Assembly (NCBI RefSeq): GCF_037646705.1 | Contig: NZ_JBBHER010000004.1 | Coordinates: forward strand, 248,001-312,000 | From: Pikeienuella litoralis | Lineage (GTDB): Bacteria > Pseudomonadota > Alphaproteobacteria > Rhodobacterales > Rhodobacteraceae | Length of the DNA stretch: 64,000 nt | Reading direction: 5' to 3' | Shown: positions 19,274 through 28,691 of the stretch, piece after piece | Position numbering within the stretch: the first letter of the stretch is position 1 | Layout of the letters: the number at the start of each line of letters is the position of its first letter | The notes under the pieces: model-generated | The model's input: only the letters and a program-made list of their open reading frames with translations | The model's database searches: none | Told to the model about the DNA's origin: nothing | Translations under genes and position numbers: made by a program

Positions 19274-19429
19274 GAGAATCCCCCCAGTATTCATGGAAGC
19301 GTACCCACGACGAAACGAGTCGTAAACATTTGTCTATTGCACAATATGGCGAGGAAGCGCGCCTGAAAGCGATATATCGCCCGAAGGACGCCGCGAATAC
19401 TATCGTCCCGCGCGCGGGCCGGGCCTGAG

Positions 19430-20500
19430 TCAGGCCGCGCGGCCGGCGCGTCTGACGGCGTTCAGGTTGCGGAGCAGCGCGATGAACGCGGCGGCCCAGG
19501 CCGCGAGCGCGACCCAGAAGAAGGTTTGCGGCAGCCATTCGAGGAATGCGAAGCCGAAGCCCTCGACCATCTCCGAGGTCGCGACGGAATACATGCCGAG
19601 CGGGAACACCGCGCCCCAGTAGAGCGGATCATAGGTCAACGGGAAGCGCCGGTAGCCGTGCCGCCAGATCGCCAGGATCACCAGCATCGGAATCCACCAG
19701 GTCCCGGACGCCCAGTAGAACACGGTGAATCCCTTGAGAAACGGAAGGATCGACGCGAGGAACGGCGCGTCCCCCGCATTCGCGATCAGGAGGCTCCCCG
19801 CCAGGGTCGAGATCGCCATCGCGCCCATGTTGATCCAGTATGGCGGCGAGAGATCGGCCGGCGACAATCGGAAAAACATGTAGCGGTAAAAGATCAGCGT
19901 CATCACCCAGATGTAGAGCATCCCCCCCCAGAGCCACATCGAGAGGGCGAAGAAGTTGAGCTCGATCCGATAGGGCCCGACGACGCCCGCCGCCAGCATC
20001 GCCGCCAGAACCGCGATCGACTGCGTCGCCACCACCGACAGGAGCCAGGCGCCGCTCAGCCCGCGCACCAGCGGCGGCTTCGCCTTCTTCACGGTGAAGG
20101 CGGTGAAGATCGTGTAGGTGAGGGCGAACCAGAGCGCGAGCGCGACGAACCAGAGCCCGAGCGCCACCGCGCGCCACCCGGTCAGCACGATGACCTGCGC
20201 GCCGAGAACGCCGGTCGCCGCGACGAAGGTGAAGAAGCCGGGCGCGGTCTTGTGGCTGATGAGATCGGCGAGATAGCGGCGCGGATACCTGAACGCCCGG
20301 AGCGCGTTCAGCCCCCAGAGCAGGGCGTAGACCGCGACATTCAGCAGGAAGATCGCCCATGCGAGGCCGAAAAACCCCATCCGCGCCGCCGCGAGCGAGA
20401 CGATCCCGGTCGCCATGACCATGCCGAAATAGGAGGGAGAGAGCTGCGCGAGGCGCGCGCCGCGGACGGCGACGGGCGCGGACGCCCCGGCCGCGCTCAT
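19430..20500 (-). CDS. TDT/SLAC1-TehA family transporter
   Basis: Inner-membrane protein of about 356 residues with roughly ten hydrophobic segments, of the tellurite-resistance/dicarboxylate transporter (TDT) family. The N-terminus LSPSYFGMVMATGIVSLAA is the family hallmark (PxxFxMVMATGxxS). Other marks are TAPGFFTFVAATGVLGAQ and PLYWGAVFPLGMYSVATSEM. The start is uncertain; I use the ATG at 20500 (MSAAGASAPV), since the upstream extension is Arg-rich and not protein-like. Relatives include anion channels (SLAC1, TehA), a malate permease (Mae1) and a sulfite exporter (SSU1). Nothing in the neighbourhood decides the substrate. The stop codon lies inside the palindrome GGCCTGAGTCAGGCC. Confidence 0.87.
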   Translation of the reverse strand: MSAAGASAPVAVRGARLAQLSPSYFGMVMATGIVSLAAARMGFFGLAWAIFLLNVAVYALLWGLNALRAFRYPRRYLADLISHKTAPGFFTFVAATGVLGAQVIVLTGWRAVALGLWFVALALWFALTYTIFTAFTVKKAKPPLVRGLSGAWLLSVVATQSIAVLAAMLAAGVVGPYRIELNFFALSMWLWGGMLYIWVMTLIFYRYMFFRLSPADLSPPYWINMGAMAISTLAGSLLIANAGDAPFLASILPFLKGFTVFYWASGTWWIPMLVILAIWRHGYRRFPLTYDPLYWGAVFPLGMYSVATSEMVEGFGFAFLEWLPQTFFWVALAAWAAAFIALLRNLNAVRRAGRAA

Positions 20501-20743
20501 CGGGAGCGCGCCCGCCCGGCGGCGGCGCGCCGCGGAGCCGGGAAGGATGGAAAGGCCGGCGAAAACACGTTGTCCCACTCCGAAATCGACTGATCGCGCC
20601 ACCCCGCGCCGCTTCGCCGCCCGGGTCAACCCGTTTCAAGTGACCGATCGGACGGCGCAAGGCAAATCGGGCGCGCGCCGCCGCGCGCCCCGCCCCGGAT
20701 CGCCCCCGCCTCCGGGCGCCGCGCCGGCGGCGCCCGAACGGCG

Positions 20744-22048
20744 TTACTGGATCATGTAATTCGGCAGGAAGGTGACGATGCCGGGGAAGGCGGTGATCAG
20801 CACGACCGCGACCAGCAGAAGCATGAGGAAGGGCAGCGTGGCGCGCGTGACCTCGCCGAGCCCCCTCCCCGTCATCGACTTCAGGACGATCAGATTGAAG
20901 CCGACCGGCGGCGTGATCTGGGCCACCTCGATGACGATCACCGCGTAGATCCCGAACCAGATCGGGTCGATGCCGGCGGCCGCGATCATCGGCAGGACCA
21001 CCGAGCTGGAGAGAACCAGGATCGAGATGCCTTCGAGGAAACAGCCGAGGATCACGAAGAACCCGGTCAGAACGACGATCAGGCCGGTGGGCGACAGCTC
21101 CATCGCGTTGACCCACCCGGCCAGAGCGCGCGGAATGTCGGCGAAGCCCACGGCGATCGTGAGGCAGGCGGCGGAGGCGATGATGAACGCGATCATGCAG
21201 GAGATGCGCGTGGCGGACAGCAGGCTCTCCATGAACGCGCTCCACGACAGCGTGCGGTTCCAGGCCGCGATCATCAAGGCGCCGACGATGCCGATCGTCG
21301 CGGCCTCGGTCGGGGTCGCGATCCCGCCATAGATCGAGCCGATGATCGCCACGATCAGCGCCAGAACCGGGATCAGCTGCCGCGAGGCGCGGATCTTCTC
21401 CCGGAAGCTCATGCGCTCCGGGGTCTCGCCCGCCTTGCTCGGGTTGAGCCAGGACCAGACGGCGATATAGCTGGAGAACAGCGCCACCAGCATCAGGCCG
21501 GGAACCACCCCGGCGATGAACAGCCGCGCGACGGATTGCTGCGCGATGACGCCATAGACGATCATGATGATCGACGGCGGAATCAGGAGCCCGAAGGTCC
21601 CCGATCCGGCCAGCGAGCCGATCATCATTCGCTCATCGTAATTGCGCCGCTGCAGCTCGGGGATGCTGATCCGGCCGACCGTGGCGCAGGTGACGGCGGA
21701 GGAGCCGGAGACGGCCGCCATCACCCCGCAGCCGACCACGTTGATGTGCATCAGCCCGCCCGGCCAGCGCGCGAGCCAGGGCGCGAGGCCGGAGAAGAGA
21801 TTGGAGGAGAGACCGGAGCGCGACAGGATCTCGCCCATCCAGATGAACAGCGGCAGCGCCGTGAGCGCCCAGTCCCAGCTCGCGCCCCAGATCGCCGAGG
21901 CCACGATCTGGCCCGGATCCATCGGCGTGAAGAGCAGGAAGGTGATGATGCTGGCGCCCATGAGCGACAGGGCGATCCAGACGCCGGTGCTCAGCAGGAG
22001 CAGGAGCGACCCGGCGATGACCAGCGACGCGATCAGGGGACCATCCAT
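20744..22048 (-). CDS. dctM: TRAP transporter large permease DctM
   Basis: Large membrane subunit of a tripartite ATP-independent periplasmic transporter, 434 residues with about 12-13 hydrophobic segments. Family motifs include ALPLFIWMGEILSRSG, GSGTFGLLIPPSIIMIVYG, GGIATPTEAATIG and the C-terminal ITPPVGFNLIVLKSMTG. It catalyses Na+-driven import with DctQ, fed by the DctP at 22638. It is the last gene of dctP-dctQ-dctM. The cluster beyond (LysR, HyuA/B, aldolase) suggests a carboxylate or cyclic-amide-derived substrate. Confidence 0.95.
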   Translation of the reverse strand: MDGPLIASLVIAGSLLLLLSTGVWIALSLMGASIITFLLFTPMDPGQIVASAIWGASWDWALTALPLFIWMGEILSRSGLSSNLFSGLAPWLARWPGGLMHINVVGCGVMAAVSGSSAVTCATVGRISIPELQRRNYDERMMIGSLAGSGTFGLLIPPSIIMIVYGVIAQQSVARLFIAGVVPGLMLVALFSSYIAVWSWLNPSKAGETPERMSFREKIRASRQLIPVLALIVAIIGSIYGGIATPTEAATIGIVGALMIAAWNRTLSWSAFMESLLSATRISCMIAFIIASAACLTIAVGFADIPRALAGWVNAMELSPTGLIVVLTGFFVILGCFLEGISILVLSSSVVLPMIAAAGIDPIWFGIYAVIVIEVAQITPPVGFNLIVLKSMTGRGLGEVTRATLPFLMLLLVAVVLITAFPGIVTFLPNYMIQ

Positions 22049-22054
22049 CCGCCC

Positions 22055-22567
22055 TTACTCCATCGCCGCGTCGGAAGATTGCGCGTAGTCCGGCTCTTCG
22101 CCGATCCAGACCAGGGTCGCCTGTTCGAGAATGCCGATCGCCATGACGATCATCCCGACGGCCACGCCCAACTGGGGAATCCAGAACGGCACCGCCGCGA
22201 GGCCGGGGCTGATGTCGCCGAACTGCCAGGATTCGAGCGTGTAGAGCGCCATGTTCCACGCCGCGTAAGCCACCACCGCGAACCCCACGGCGCAGCACCA
22301 CAATTCGATCCAGCGGCGCACGGCCGGCGGCACGGATTGGGAGACGAGGCTGACCCGGACATGGGCGCCGTTCACGAAGGTGTGGGCGAGCCCGAGAAAG
22401 GTGGAGGCCGCGAGACAGAACCCCGCCACCTCGATGGTTTCGATCGCGACGCCGGCCTGCCGCGCCACGACCTGAAGCAGGGTGACGGCGGCGATGGCGA
22501 CGAGGAACGCGGCGGCGGCGTAGCCGCAAACCGTGTAGATGCGGCGGAGGGCCCGTCTCAGCATCAT
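22055..22567 (-). CDS. dctQ: TRAP transporter small permease DctQ
   Basis: Small membrane subunit of the TRAP system, 170 residues with four hydrophobic segments. The N-terminal helix VCGYAAAAFLVAIAAVTLLQVVARQ and the segment CLAASTFLGLAHTFVNGAHVRVSLV match the DctQ pattern (AHVRVD-like). Two adjacent ATGs (22567 and 22564) follow GGAGATC; the second has the better spacing. It lies six bases before dctM and 70 bases after dctP, across a strong hairpin. Confidence 0.93.
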   Translation of the reverse strand: MMLRRALRRIYTVCGYAAAAFLVAIAAVTLLQVVARQAGVAIETIEVAGFCLAASTFLGLAHTFVNGAHVRVSLVSQSVPPAVRRWIELWCCAVGFAVVAYAAWNMALYTLESWQFGDISPGLAAVPFWIPQLGVAVGMIVMAIGILEQATLVWIGEEPDYAQSSDAAME

Positions 22568-22587
22568 GATCTCCGGTCTGGAGGCCG

Positions 22588-22619
22588 CCGGCCCCGGCGA
22601 CGTTCATCGTCGGGGCCGG
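22588..22619 (-). other. Intercistronic hairpin between dctP and dctQ
   Basis: Nine-base-pair stem (CCGGCCCCG, 22588-22596, with CGGGGCCGG, 22611-22619), extended by ACG/CGT after a three-base bulge, with a short TTCAT loop. No T-tract follows. It is the third transporter operon here with a hairpin directly after the binding-protein gene. Confidence 0.65.
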
Positions 22620-22637
22620 TCGGCGTCAGTTGGAGTG

Positions 22638-23627
22638 TCAGTCGGCGGATTTCAGATAGGCGTCGATGACCGCCTGCTGTTCCGGCGTCGCCTTGGCGCT
22701 CCATTCCTTGACCATCTCCGCGCCGACCTCGTCCAGCCTGGCCTGAAGCGCCGGAGAGGCCTCGGCCACCTTCATTCCGGCCTTGCGCAGGTTTTCGAGC
22801 GTGATCTCGCTCGCCTCCTTGCTCAGCTCCCACGCCCGCCTGGTGGCGTTCTCGCCGGCGGCGACGACCGCGTCCCGCACGGCGGGGTCGAGCTTGGCCA
22901 GCGCGCGCTTGTTCACGATGATGCCGTTCTTGTTGTGCATCGTGCCGGTGTAGGTGAAGTGATCGATGAAATCCCACGCCTGCACGTCGTTGCCGGTCTG
23001 GGCCGAGGTGAACATGGCGTCGATCAGCCCGGTCGAGAAGGCCTGCGGAACCTCGGCGAAGGGCAGGATCGTGGCCTGGAAGCCCAGAAGCTCGCCCATC
23101 CGCTGCGTCGCTTCGGAATAGATGCGGAGCTTCACACCGTCGAACTGGTCGGCCGATTCGACCTCGAACTTGGTGTAGAAGCCCTGGCCGGGCCAGGCTT
23201 CATAGGCCAGCACCGCGATGCCGGCCTCGCCGAGCACCTTGTCGAAATACGGGGCCTGCGCCTCCATCAGCCGCCAGGCGGCGTCGTAATTGCCGGCGAT
23301 CTCGGGGACGCTGTCGAGCGTGAACATCGGGTCTTCGTTGCCGTAGACGCCGAACCGGATCTCGCCGATCGGGATCTGCCCCGACTGCACGGACCGCTTG
23401 ATCGCGTCGAGCTTGATCAGCTCGCCATTGGGGCGAAGATCGATGGTCAGCTCGCCATTGGTCGCCGTCTCGATCTCCTCGATGAACATGCGAAGGTTCT
23501 TCGTGAAGAAGCTGGCCTCGGGGTAGCCGGAGGCCATCACCCATTTCGTGGCCGCGGCCGCAGGGCTCGCCACGGCGAAGCCGAGGACCGCCGCCAGTGC
23601 GAAGCGAACCGTGTTTCTGGAAGACAT
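22638..23627 (-). CDS. dctP: TRAP transporter substrate-binding protein DctP
   Basis: Periplasmic binding protein of 329 residues with a Sec signal (TVRFALAAVLGFAVASPAAAA). Family motifs include ASGYPEASFFTKNLRMFIEE, LTIDLRPNGELIKLDAIKRS, GQIPIGEIRFGVYGNEDP and KLRIYSEATQRMGELLGFQ, with the ligand Arg expected in the last segment. It leads the operon dctP-dctQ-dctM and is divergent from a LysR regulator. It delivers the substrate that HyuA/HyuB and the aldolase downstream of lysR may degrade; that link is inference. Confidence 0.94.
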   Translation of the reverse strand: MSSRNTVRFALAAVLGFAVASPAAAATKWVMASGYPEASFFTKNLRMFIEEIETATNGELTIDLRPNGELIKLDAIKRSVQSGQIPIGEIRFGVYGNEDPMFTLDSVPEIAGNYDAAWRLMEAQAPYFDKVLGEAGIAVLAYEAWPGQGFYTKFEVESADQFDGVKLRIYSEATQRMGELLGFQATILPFAEVPQAFSTGLIDAMFTSAQTGNDVQAWDFIDHFTYTGTMHNKNGIIVNKRALAKLDPAVRDAVVAAGENATRRAWELSKEASEITLENLRKAGMKVAEASPALQARLDEVGAEMVKEWSAKATPEQQAVIDAYLKSAD

Positions 23628-23775
23628 ATCACACCTCTCTGTGAGTCGTTTTATCGTTGTCTGCGCCGTCCGGGGTGGCGCTTTCTGTGCGCGCCCCTCT
23701 CAAAAGTCAATTTTTCGCCATGTCCGGCGAGGATAGAAATCCCTTACCCATTTCACCCGCACTCGTCTAGATATA

Positions 23776-23787
23776 TTCATCGATGAA
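23776..23787 (+). promoter_or_regulatory. Candidate LysR box (palindrome) in dctP/lysR intergenic region
   Basis: Perfect 12-base palindrome TTCATCGATGAA, which with the next A fits the T-N11-A LysR pattern. It lies about 40 bases before the lysR start and 148 bases before the dctP start, in the gap between the divergent genes. This is the usual place for autoregulation plus control of the divergent operon. No binding data are implied. Confidence 0.5.
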
Positions 23788-23826
23788 AGCTGGACGACTC
23801 ATCGAGACCGTGAGGATGTATGGCCC

Positions 23827-24711
23827 ATGTCCTGGACCCTGAAGCAGATCGAAACCTTCGTGTGGGTCGCAAAGCTCGGCAGCTTCCGCAGGACCGCAGA
23901 ACGTCTCGGCACCACGCAGCCGAACATCTCCGTTCGGATCGCTGACCTCGAGAAGGAGTTCGGCGCCAAGCTTTTCGACCGCGACGCCGGGTCGGTCGCG
24001 CTGACGCAGACCGGCGACGTCCTGCTCCGCTACGCCGAGCGGGTGCTGAGCGCCAGCGAGGAGCTTTCGGCCCAGTCCAGCCGCGCGGGCGAGGAGCCGG
24101 GCCTGCTGCGGCTCGGCGCGACCGAACTGGTCGCGCAGACATGGCTCCTCGATTATCTGCGGGCGCTGAAGGCGGAATATCAGAATGTCGATGTCGAGCT
24201 GACGGTGGATCTCTCGGTCAATCTCCGCGGGAGCCTGGTCGACCGCTCGCTCGATCTGGCGTTCCTCAACGGGCCGATCTCCGATTTCAACATCGACAAT
24301 CTCGACCTGGGACAGGTGCCGCTGGTCTGGGTCGCGGCGCCGACCATCCCGCCCCCGCTCCGGCGAATCGAACATCTGGCGCGGCACACGATCCTGACCC
24401 ATGCGCGCCACACGCGCCCCTATGTCGAGGTCGCGACCCATTTTCGCGACCATTGGATCGGCCGGGCGAAGATCGTATCGTCCAGCAGCCTCGCGGCCTG
24501 CGTGCAGATGACGATCGCGGGGCTCGGCGTCGCCACCCTGCCCGAGCCCCTGGTGCGGGAGCATGTGAGCGCGGGCGATCTGGTCGAGACCGGGTATCCA
24601 TGGACGCCGGCCCCGCTGGCGTTCACGGCCTCCTACGGGCATACGCCGGCGAGCCGGATGGTGCGGCGCGCGGCGGAGATCGCCTGCGAGGTGGCGCGGC
24701 GGCGGACGTGA
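23827..24711 (+). CDS. LysR-family transcriptional regulator
   Basis: A regulator of 294 residues. The winged helix-turn-helix covers about residues 1-60 (LKQIETFVWVAKLGSFRRTAERLGTTQPNIS is its core, given here as the region 5-35), followed by the linker helix and a periplasmic-binding-like effector domain. In that domain LRLGATELVAQTWL and SSSLAACVQMTIAGLGVATLPEPL mark the two lobes. It is divergent from dctPQM and upstream of hyuA/hyuB on the same strand, so it probably controls both in response to the transported compound. The neighbouring palindrome is its likely site. Confidence 0.93.
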   Translation: MSWTLKQIETFVWVAKLGSFRRTAERLGTTQPNISVRIADLEKEFGAKLFDRDAGSVALTQTGDVLLRYAERVLSASEELSAQSSRAGEEPGLLRLGATELVAQTWLLDYLRALKAEYQNVDVELTVDLSVNLRGSLVDRSLDLAFLNGPISDFNIDNLDLGQVPLVWVAAPTIPPPLRRIEHLARHTILTHARHTRPYVEVATHFRDHWIGRAKIVSSSSLAACVQMTIAGLGVATLPEPLVREHVSAGDLVETGYPWTPAPLAFTASYGHTPASRMVRRAAEIACEVARRRT

Positions 24712-24764
24712 GGCGGATTCGCGCCGGCGGCGGCGGCGCGACGTGGCGTGGCGAGTGATAAAAA

Positions 24765-24790
24765 TTAGATATTCAATCTATGATATCTAA
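24765..24790 (+). promoter_or_regulatory. Inverted repeat in the hyuA promoter region
   Basis: TTAGATAT (24765-24772) faces ATATCTAA (24783-24790) across ten bases, a perfect eight-base inverted repeat in an AT-rich island 60-85 bases before hyuA. It differs from the palindrome before lysR. It could be an operator for the LysR protein (T-N-A type arms) or for another regulator. Confidence 0.5.
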
Positions 24791-24849
24791 TAATTAGACG
24801 GAATGATCGGCGCGGCCTATCTTGCCGCCGATTCAGCAGAAAGGCGATC

Positions 24850-26931
24850 ATGGTTACCAAGCCAAACAGACTGGGCGTCGATATCGGCGGCACATTCACG
24901 GATGTCGTTCTCGAGGTTGGCGACACGCTCCACTCCACCAAGGTGTTGACCACGTACTCGGCCCCCGAGGACGCCATCGTCGAAGGGATGCGGCAGGTCT
25001 GCGAGAAGGCCGGCGTGCCGATTCCGGATCTCGGGCAGATCATCCACGGCACCACGCTCGCCACCAACGCGCTGATCCAGAGGCAGGGCGCGAAGACCGC
25101 GCTGATCACGACCAAGGGCTTTCGCGACGTGATCGAGATGCGGACCGAGAGCCGCTTCGAGCAATACGATCTGAACCTCGCGCTGCCGGAGCCGCTCCTG
25201 CCCCGCAACCGGCGCTATGTGGTGAACGAGCGGATGGACGCGCGCGGCGAGGTTCTGATCCCGCTGGACCGGGCCGAGGTCGAGGCGCTGGTCGACGAGC
25301 TGGCCGAGGCCGGCTACGAGAGCGTCGCGGTCGGGCTGCTGCACTCCTATGTCAACGACGCGCACGAGCGCATGATCCATGACGTTCTGGCGGAGCGGAT
25401 GCCGGGCGCGATGATCTCGCTCTCCTCGGAAGTCTCGCCGCAGATGCGCGAATACGAGCGCTTCAACACCACGATCGCCAACGCCTACATCAAGCCGCTG
25501 ATGAAGAGCTATCTCGGCCGCCTCGTCCGGCGGCTGAAGACCGAGGGCGCGGACTGCCCGATCTTCCTGATGCATTCCGGCGGCGGCATCATCTCCATCG
25601 AGAGCGCGGCGGAGTTCCCGGTCCGGCTGGTGGAATCCGGCCCCGCGGGCGGCGCGGTCTTCGCGGCCGACATCGCGGCGCGGCACGGGTTGGACAAGGT
25701 CCTCTCCTTCGACATGGGCGGCACCACGGCCAAGATCTGCCTGATCAGGAACCAGACCCCGAAGACCGCCCGCGTCTTCGAGGTCGCGCGGACCTACCGG
25801 TTCAAGAAAGGCTCGGGCATGCCGATCTCGATCCCGGTGATCGACATGGTGGAGATCGGCGCCGGCGGCGGCTCGCTCGCGCATGTGGACGTGATGAAGC
25901 AGATCCGCGTCGGGCCGGAAAGCGCCGGCTCCGAGCCGGGGCCGGCCTGCTACGGCCGGGGCGGCGAGCGGCCCGCCGTCACCGACGCCGACCTGATTCT
26001 CGGCAAGCTCGACCCGGACAATTTCGCGGGCGGGAGCATCCCCCTCCATCCCGACAATTCGCGCCGGGCGCTGGAGACCGTTCTCGGCGAGCCGCTCGAC
26101 ATGGGCGCGGTCGAGGCGGCCTGGGGCCTCGCCGAGGTCGTGGACGAGAACATGGCCAACGCCGCGCGCGTTCATGCGGTCGAGAACGGCGAGGATCTCG
26201 CCGATTACACGATGATCGCGTTCGGCGGCGCCGCGCCGCTCCACGCCGCGCGGCTCTGCGAGAAGCTCGGCATCGACAGATGCCTGATCCCGCAGGGCGC
26301 CGGCGTCGGCTCCGCGATCGGCTTCCTGCGCGCGCCGTTCAGTTTCGAGGCCAACCGCTCCGTCTTCATGTCGATGTCGAACTTCGATCCGGAGGTCGTG
26401 AAACGGCTCTTCGCCGAGATGGAGGACGAGGCGACGCGCTTCGTGCGCTCCTGCGACGCCGATGCGGAGATCACCGCCGACTACAAGATCTACGTGCGCT
26501 ACGCCGGTCAGGGCTGGGAGATTCCGGTGCCGCTGACGCCGGAGGAGGCCGCCGCCGCCGATCCGGCCACGTTCCTCCGCCGGTTCGAGGAGGATTACGC
26601 CAATCTTTTCGGCCGCACGGTCGAGGGGATGGAGGTCGAGATCACGGTGTGGTCGGTCAACGCCCACACGCCGCCCGCGCCGGTCGCGCGGGCCGAGCCG
26701 ATCGAGACCGGGGCGACGCCGCCCCGCGACGGGACGCGCCAGCTCTTCGACGCCGCGCTCGGCCGGCCGGCCGAAGCCGGGGTCTACGCCCGCGCGCGCT
26801 TCGGGCCGGGCGGCCATGTCGACGGCCCCGCCGTCATCACCGAGGACGAGACGACGGTCGTTCTCCCGCCCAGCCGCGCGGCCGCCATTCTCTCCGACGG
26901 TTGCATCGACATCACCGTGAAAGGGGCCTGA
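24850..26931 (+). CDS. hyuA: Hydantoinase/oxoprolinase subunit A (HyuA)
   Basis: ATP-dependent cyclic amide hydrolase subunit of 693 residues. The N-terminal actin-like ATPase opens with GVDIGGTFTDVVLEVGD (Hydant_A_N), followed by HGTTLATNALIQRQGAKTALITTKG and LSSEVSPQMREYERFNTTIANAYI. The central hydantoinase domain has MHSGGGIISIESAAEFPVRL, ESGPAGGAVFAADI and DMGGTTAKICLI. The C-terminal region carries the acetophenone-carboxylase-like fold. Known members open hydantoins, 5-oxoproline or N-methylhydantoin with ATP, or carboxylate ketones. The partner subunit follows one base after the stop. The exact substrate cannot be read from the sequence. Confidence 0.93.
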   Translation: MVTKPNRLGVDIGGTFTDVVLEVGDTLHSTKVLTTYSAPEDAIVEGMRQVCEKAGVPIPDLGQIIHGTTLATNALIQRQGAKTALITTKGFRDVIEMRTESRFEQYDLNLALPEPLLPRNRRYVVNERMDARGEVLIPLDRAEVEALVDELAEAGYESVAVGLLHSYVNDAHERMIHDVLAERMPGAMISLSSEVSPQMREYERFNTTIANAYIKPLMKSYLGRLVRRLKTEGADCPIFLMHSGGGIISIESAAEFPVRLVESGPAGGAVFAADIAARHGLDKVLSFDMGGTTAKICLIRNQTPKTARVFEVARTYRFKKGSGMPISIPVIDMVEIGAGGGSLAHVDVMKQIRVGPESAGSEPGPACYGRGGERPAVTDADLILGKLDPDNFAGGSIPLHPDNSRRALETVLGEPLDMGAVEAAWGLAEVVDENMANAARVHAVENGEDLADYTMIAFGGAAPLHAARLCEKLGIDRCLIPQGAGVGSAIGFLRAPFSFEANRSVFMSMSNFDPEVVKRLFAEMEDEATRFVRSCDADAEITADYKIYVRYAGQGWEIPVPLTPEEAAAADPATFLRRFEEDYANLFGRTVEGMEVEITVWSVNAHTPPAPVARAEPIETGATPPRDGTRQLFDAALGRPAEAGVYARARFGPGGHVDGPAVITEDETTVVLPPSRAAAILSDGCIDITVKGA

Positions 26932-26932
26932 T

Positions 26933-28642
26933 ATGTCCGATACGTCCAAAGTCGCCCATCAGGTCATGTGGAACCGCCTGATCTCCGTCGTGGAGGAGCA
27001 GGCGCAGGCGCTGGTCCGCACCGCCTTCTCCACCTCGGTCCGCGAGGCCGGCGATCTCTCCGCCGGGGTCTATAACGACGCCGGCGAGATGCTGGCGCAG
27101 GCCGTGACCGGCACGCCGGGCCACGTCAATTCGATGGCCGATTCCGTGCCGCATTTCATCCGCCGCATCGGGCGCGAGAACATCCTCGAAGGCGATGTCT
27201 ACATCACCAACAACCCCTGGGAGGGCACCGGCCACCTGCACGACATCACCGTGGTCAGCCCCTCGTTCCATCAGGGGAGGCTGGCGGGGTTTTTCGCCTG
27301 CACCGCCCATGTCGTCGATATCGGCGGGCGCGGCTTCGGGGTGGACGCCAATTCGGTCTACGAGGAAGGGCTCCATATCCCGATCATGAAGCTCATCGAC
27401 CGCGGGACCGTGGACAAGGCGCTGATCAACGTCATCCGCGCCAATGTGCGCGAGCCCGATCAGCTGGTCGGCGACATCTACGCGCTGGCGACCTGCAACG
27501 AGATCGGCCACCGGCGGCTGGCCGACATGATGACCGAGTTCGGGCTCGCCGATCTGAACGGCGTCTCCGATTTCATCATGACCAATTCGCGCCGCGCCAC
27601 GCTGGAGCGCATCGCCGCGCTTCCGCGCCTCTCGGCCGAGGGCCACATGCGGATCGACGGCTACGAGCGGCCGATCGACCTTCGGGTCAAGCTGTCGTTC
27701 GAGGGCGACCACGTCATGTGCGACTGGGCCGGCTCGTCGCCCGTGGACAAGAAGGGCATCAACGTGCCCCTCGTCTACACCAAGGCCTACACCTGCTACG
27801 CGCTGAAATGCGCGATCGCGCCCGAGATCCCGAACAACACCGCCTCGCTGGAGCCGTTCCGGGTCACGGCGCCGGAGAACACCATCGTCAACGCGCCGCA
27901 CCCGGCGCCGGTGGCCATGCGCCATGTGATCGGCCATCTGGTGCCGGACACGGTCTATGACGCGCTGGACAAGATCCTGCCCGACACGGTTCCGGCCGAA
28001 GGCGCCGGCTGCCTCTGCAATTTCCAGGTCAGCCTCCGCCCGCGCACCGACGCCCCGGCGCCGGCGGACGCGGTGCGCTCGGAGGTCCTCACCTTCAATT
28101 CGGGCGGCTCCGGCGCGCGCCCGACCCTCGACGGGATGAGCGCCACGGCGTTTCCCTCCGGCGTGATGGCGATGCCGGTGGAGGCGACCGAGCAGGTCGG
28201 CCCGGTGATCATCTGGCGCAAGGAGCTGCGGCCCGACAGCGGCGGCGCCGGCCAGTATCGCGGCGGGCTCGGACAGTATATGGAGGTCGGCGCGCGCGAA
28301 GGGCACGAGTTCGACTTTCAGGCCATGTTCGACCGCGAGAAACACCCGGCCCGCGGCCGGCGCGGCGGCGAATCCGGCGGGCCGACCACGATCAGCCAGG
28401 ACGACGGGACGGCGATGAAGTCGAAAGGCAAGCAGTTCGTGCCGCATGGCCGCAAGGTGATGATGGCCTTCCCCGGAGGCGCCGGTTACGGCGCGCCGGC
28501 GGCGCGGGATCCGGCGCTGGTCAGGCGCGATCTCGCGCTCGGCTATATCTCCGAGGCCGTGGCCCGGTCCGCCTATGGCCTGTCCGACGCCGAGATCGCC
28601 GAGGTGCTCGCCGCCGCCCGCAAGGGTGAAATCGTCGGATGA
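26933..28642 (+). CDS. hyuB: Hydantoinase/oxoprolinase subunit B (HyuB)
   Basis: Second subunit of the ATP-dependent cyclic amide hydrolase, 569 residues. The Hydantoinase_B fold is shown by QAQALVRTAFSTSVREAGDLSAGV, FITNN-like YITNNPWEGTGHLHDITV, AHVVDIGGRG and the C-terminal GGAGYGAPAARDPALVRRDLALGYIS. The conserved HDIT and HVVDIGG motifs include probable metal ligands. AAGGGG precedes the ATG at 26933, which starts one base after the hyuA stop. HyuA and HyuB normally work as one complex in the cytoplasm. Confidence 0.93.
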   Translation: MSDTSKVAHQVMWNRLISVVEEQAQALVRTAFSTSVREAGDLSAGVYNDAGEMLAQAVTGTPGHVNSMADSVPHFIRRIGRENILEGDVYITNNPWEGTGHLHDITVVSPSFHQGRLAGFFACTAHVVDIGGRGFGVDANSVYEEGLHIPIMKLIDRGTVDKALINVIRANVREPDQLVGDIYALATCNEIGHRRLADMMTEFGLADLNGVSDFIMTNSRRATLERIAALPRLSAEGHMRIDGYERPIDLRVKLSFEGDHVMCDWAGSSPVDKKGINVPLVYTKAYTCYALKCAIAPEIPNNTASLEPFRVTAPENTIVNAPHPAPVAMRHVIGHLVPDTVYDALDKILPDTVPAEGAGCLCNFQVSLRPRTDAPAPADAVRSEVLTFNSGGSGARPTLDGMSATAFPSGVMAMPVEATEQVGPVIIWRKELRPDSGGAGQYRGGLGQYMEVGAREGHEFDFQAMFDREKHPARGRRGGESGGPTTISQDDGTAMKSKGKQFVPHGRKVMMAFPGGAGYGAPAARDPALVRRDLALGYISEAVARSAYGLSDAEIAEVLAAARKGEIVG

Positions 28643-28691
28643 CCGCCGCGGCGACGCCGTCTTCGCCCCCCTCTTGTGAGAAAGCCGACCC

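Noticed and set aside
24817..26949. 710-codon minus-strand open frame opposite hyuA
   Set aside because: Antisense to HyuA, which has complete family motifs.
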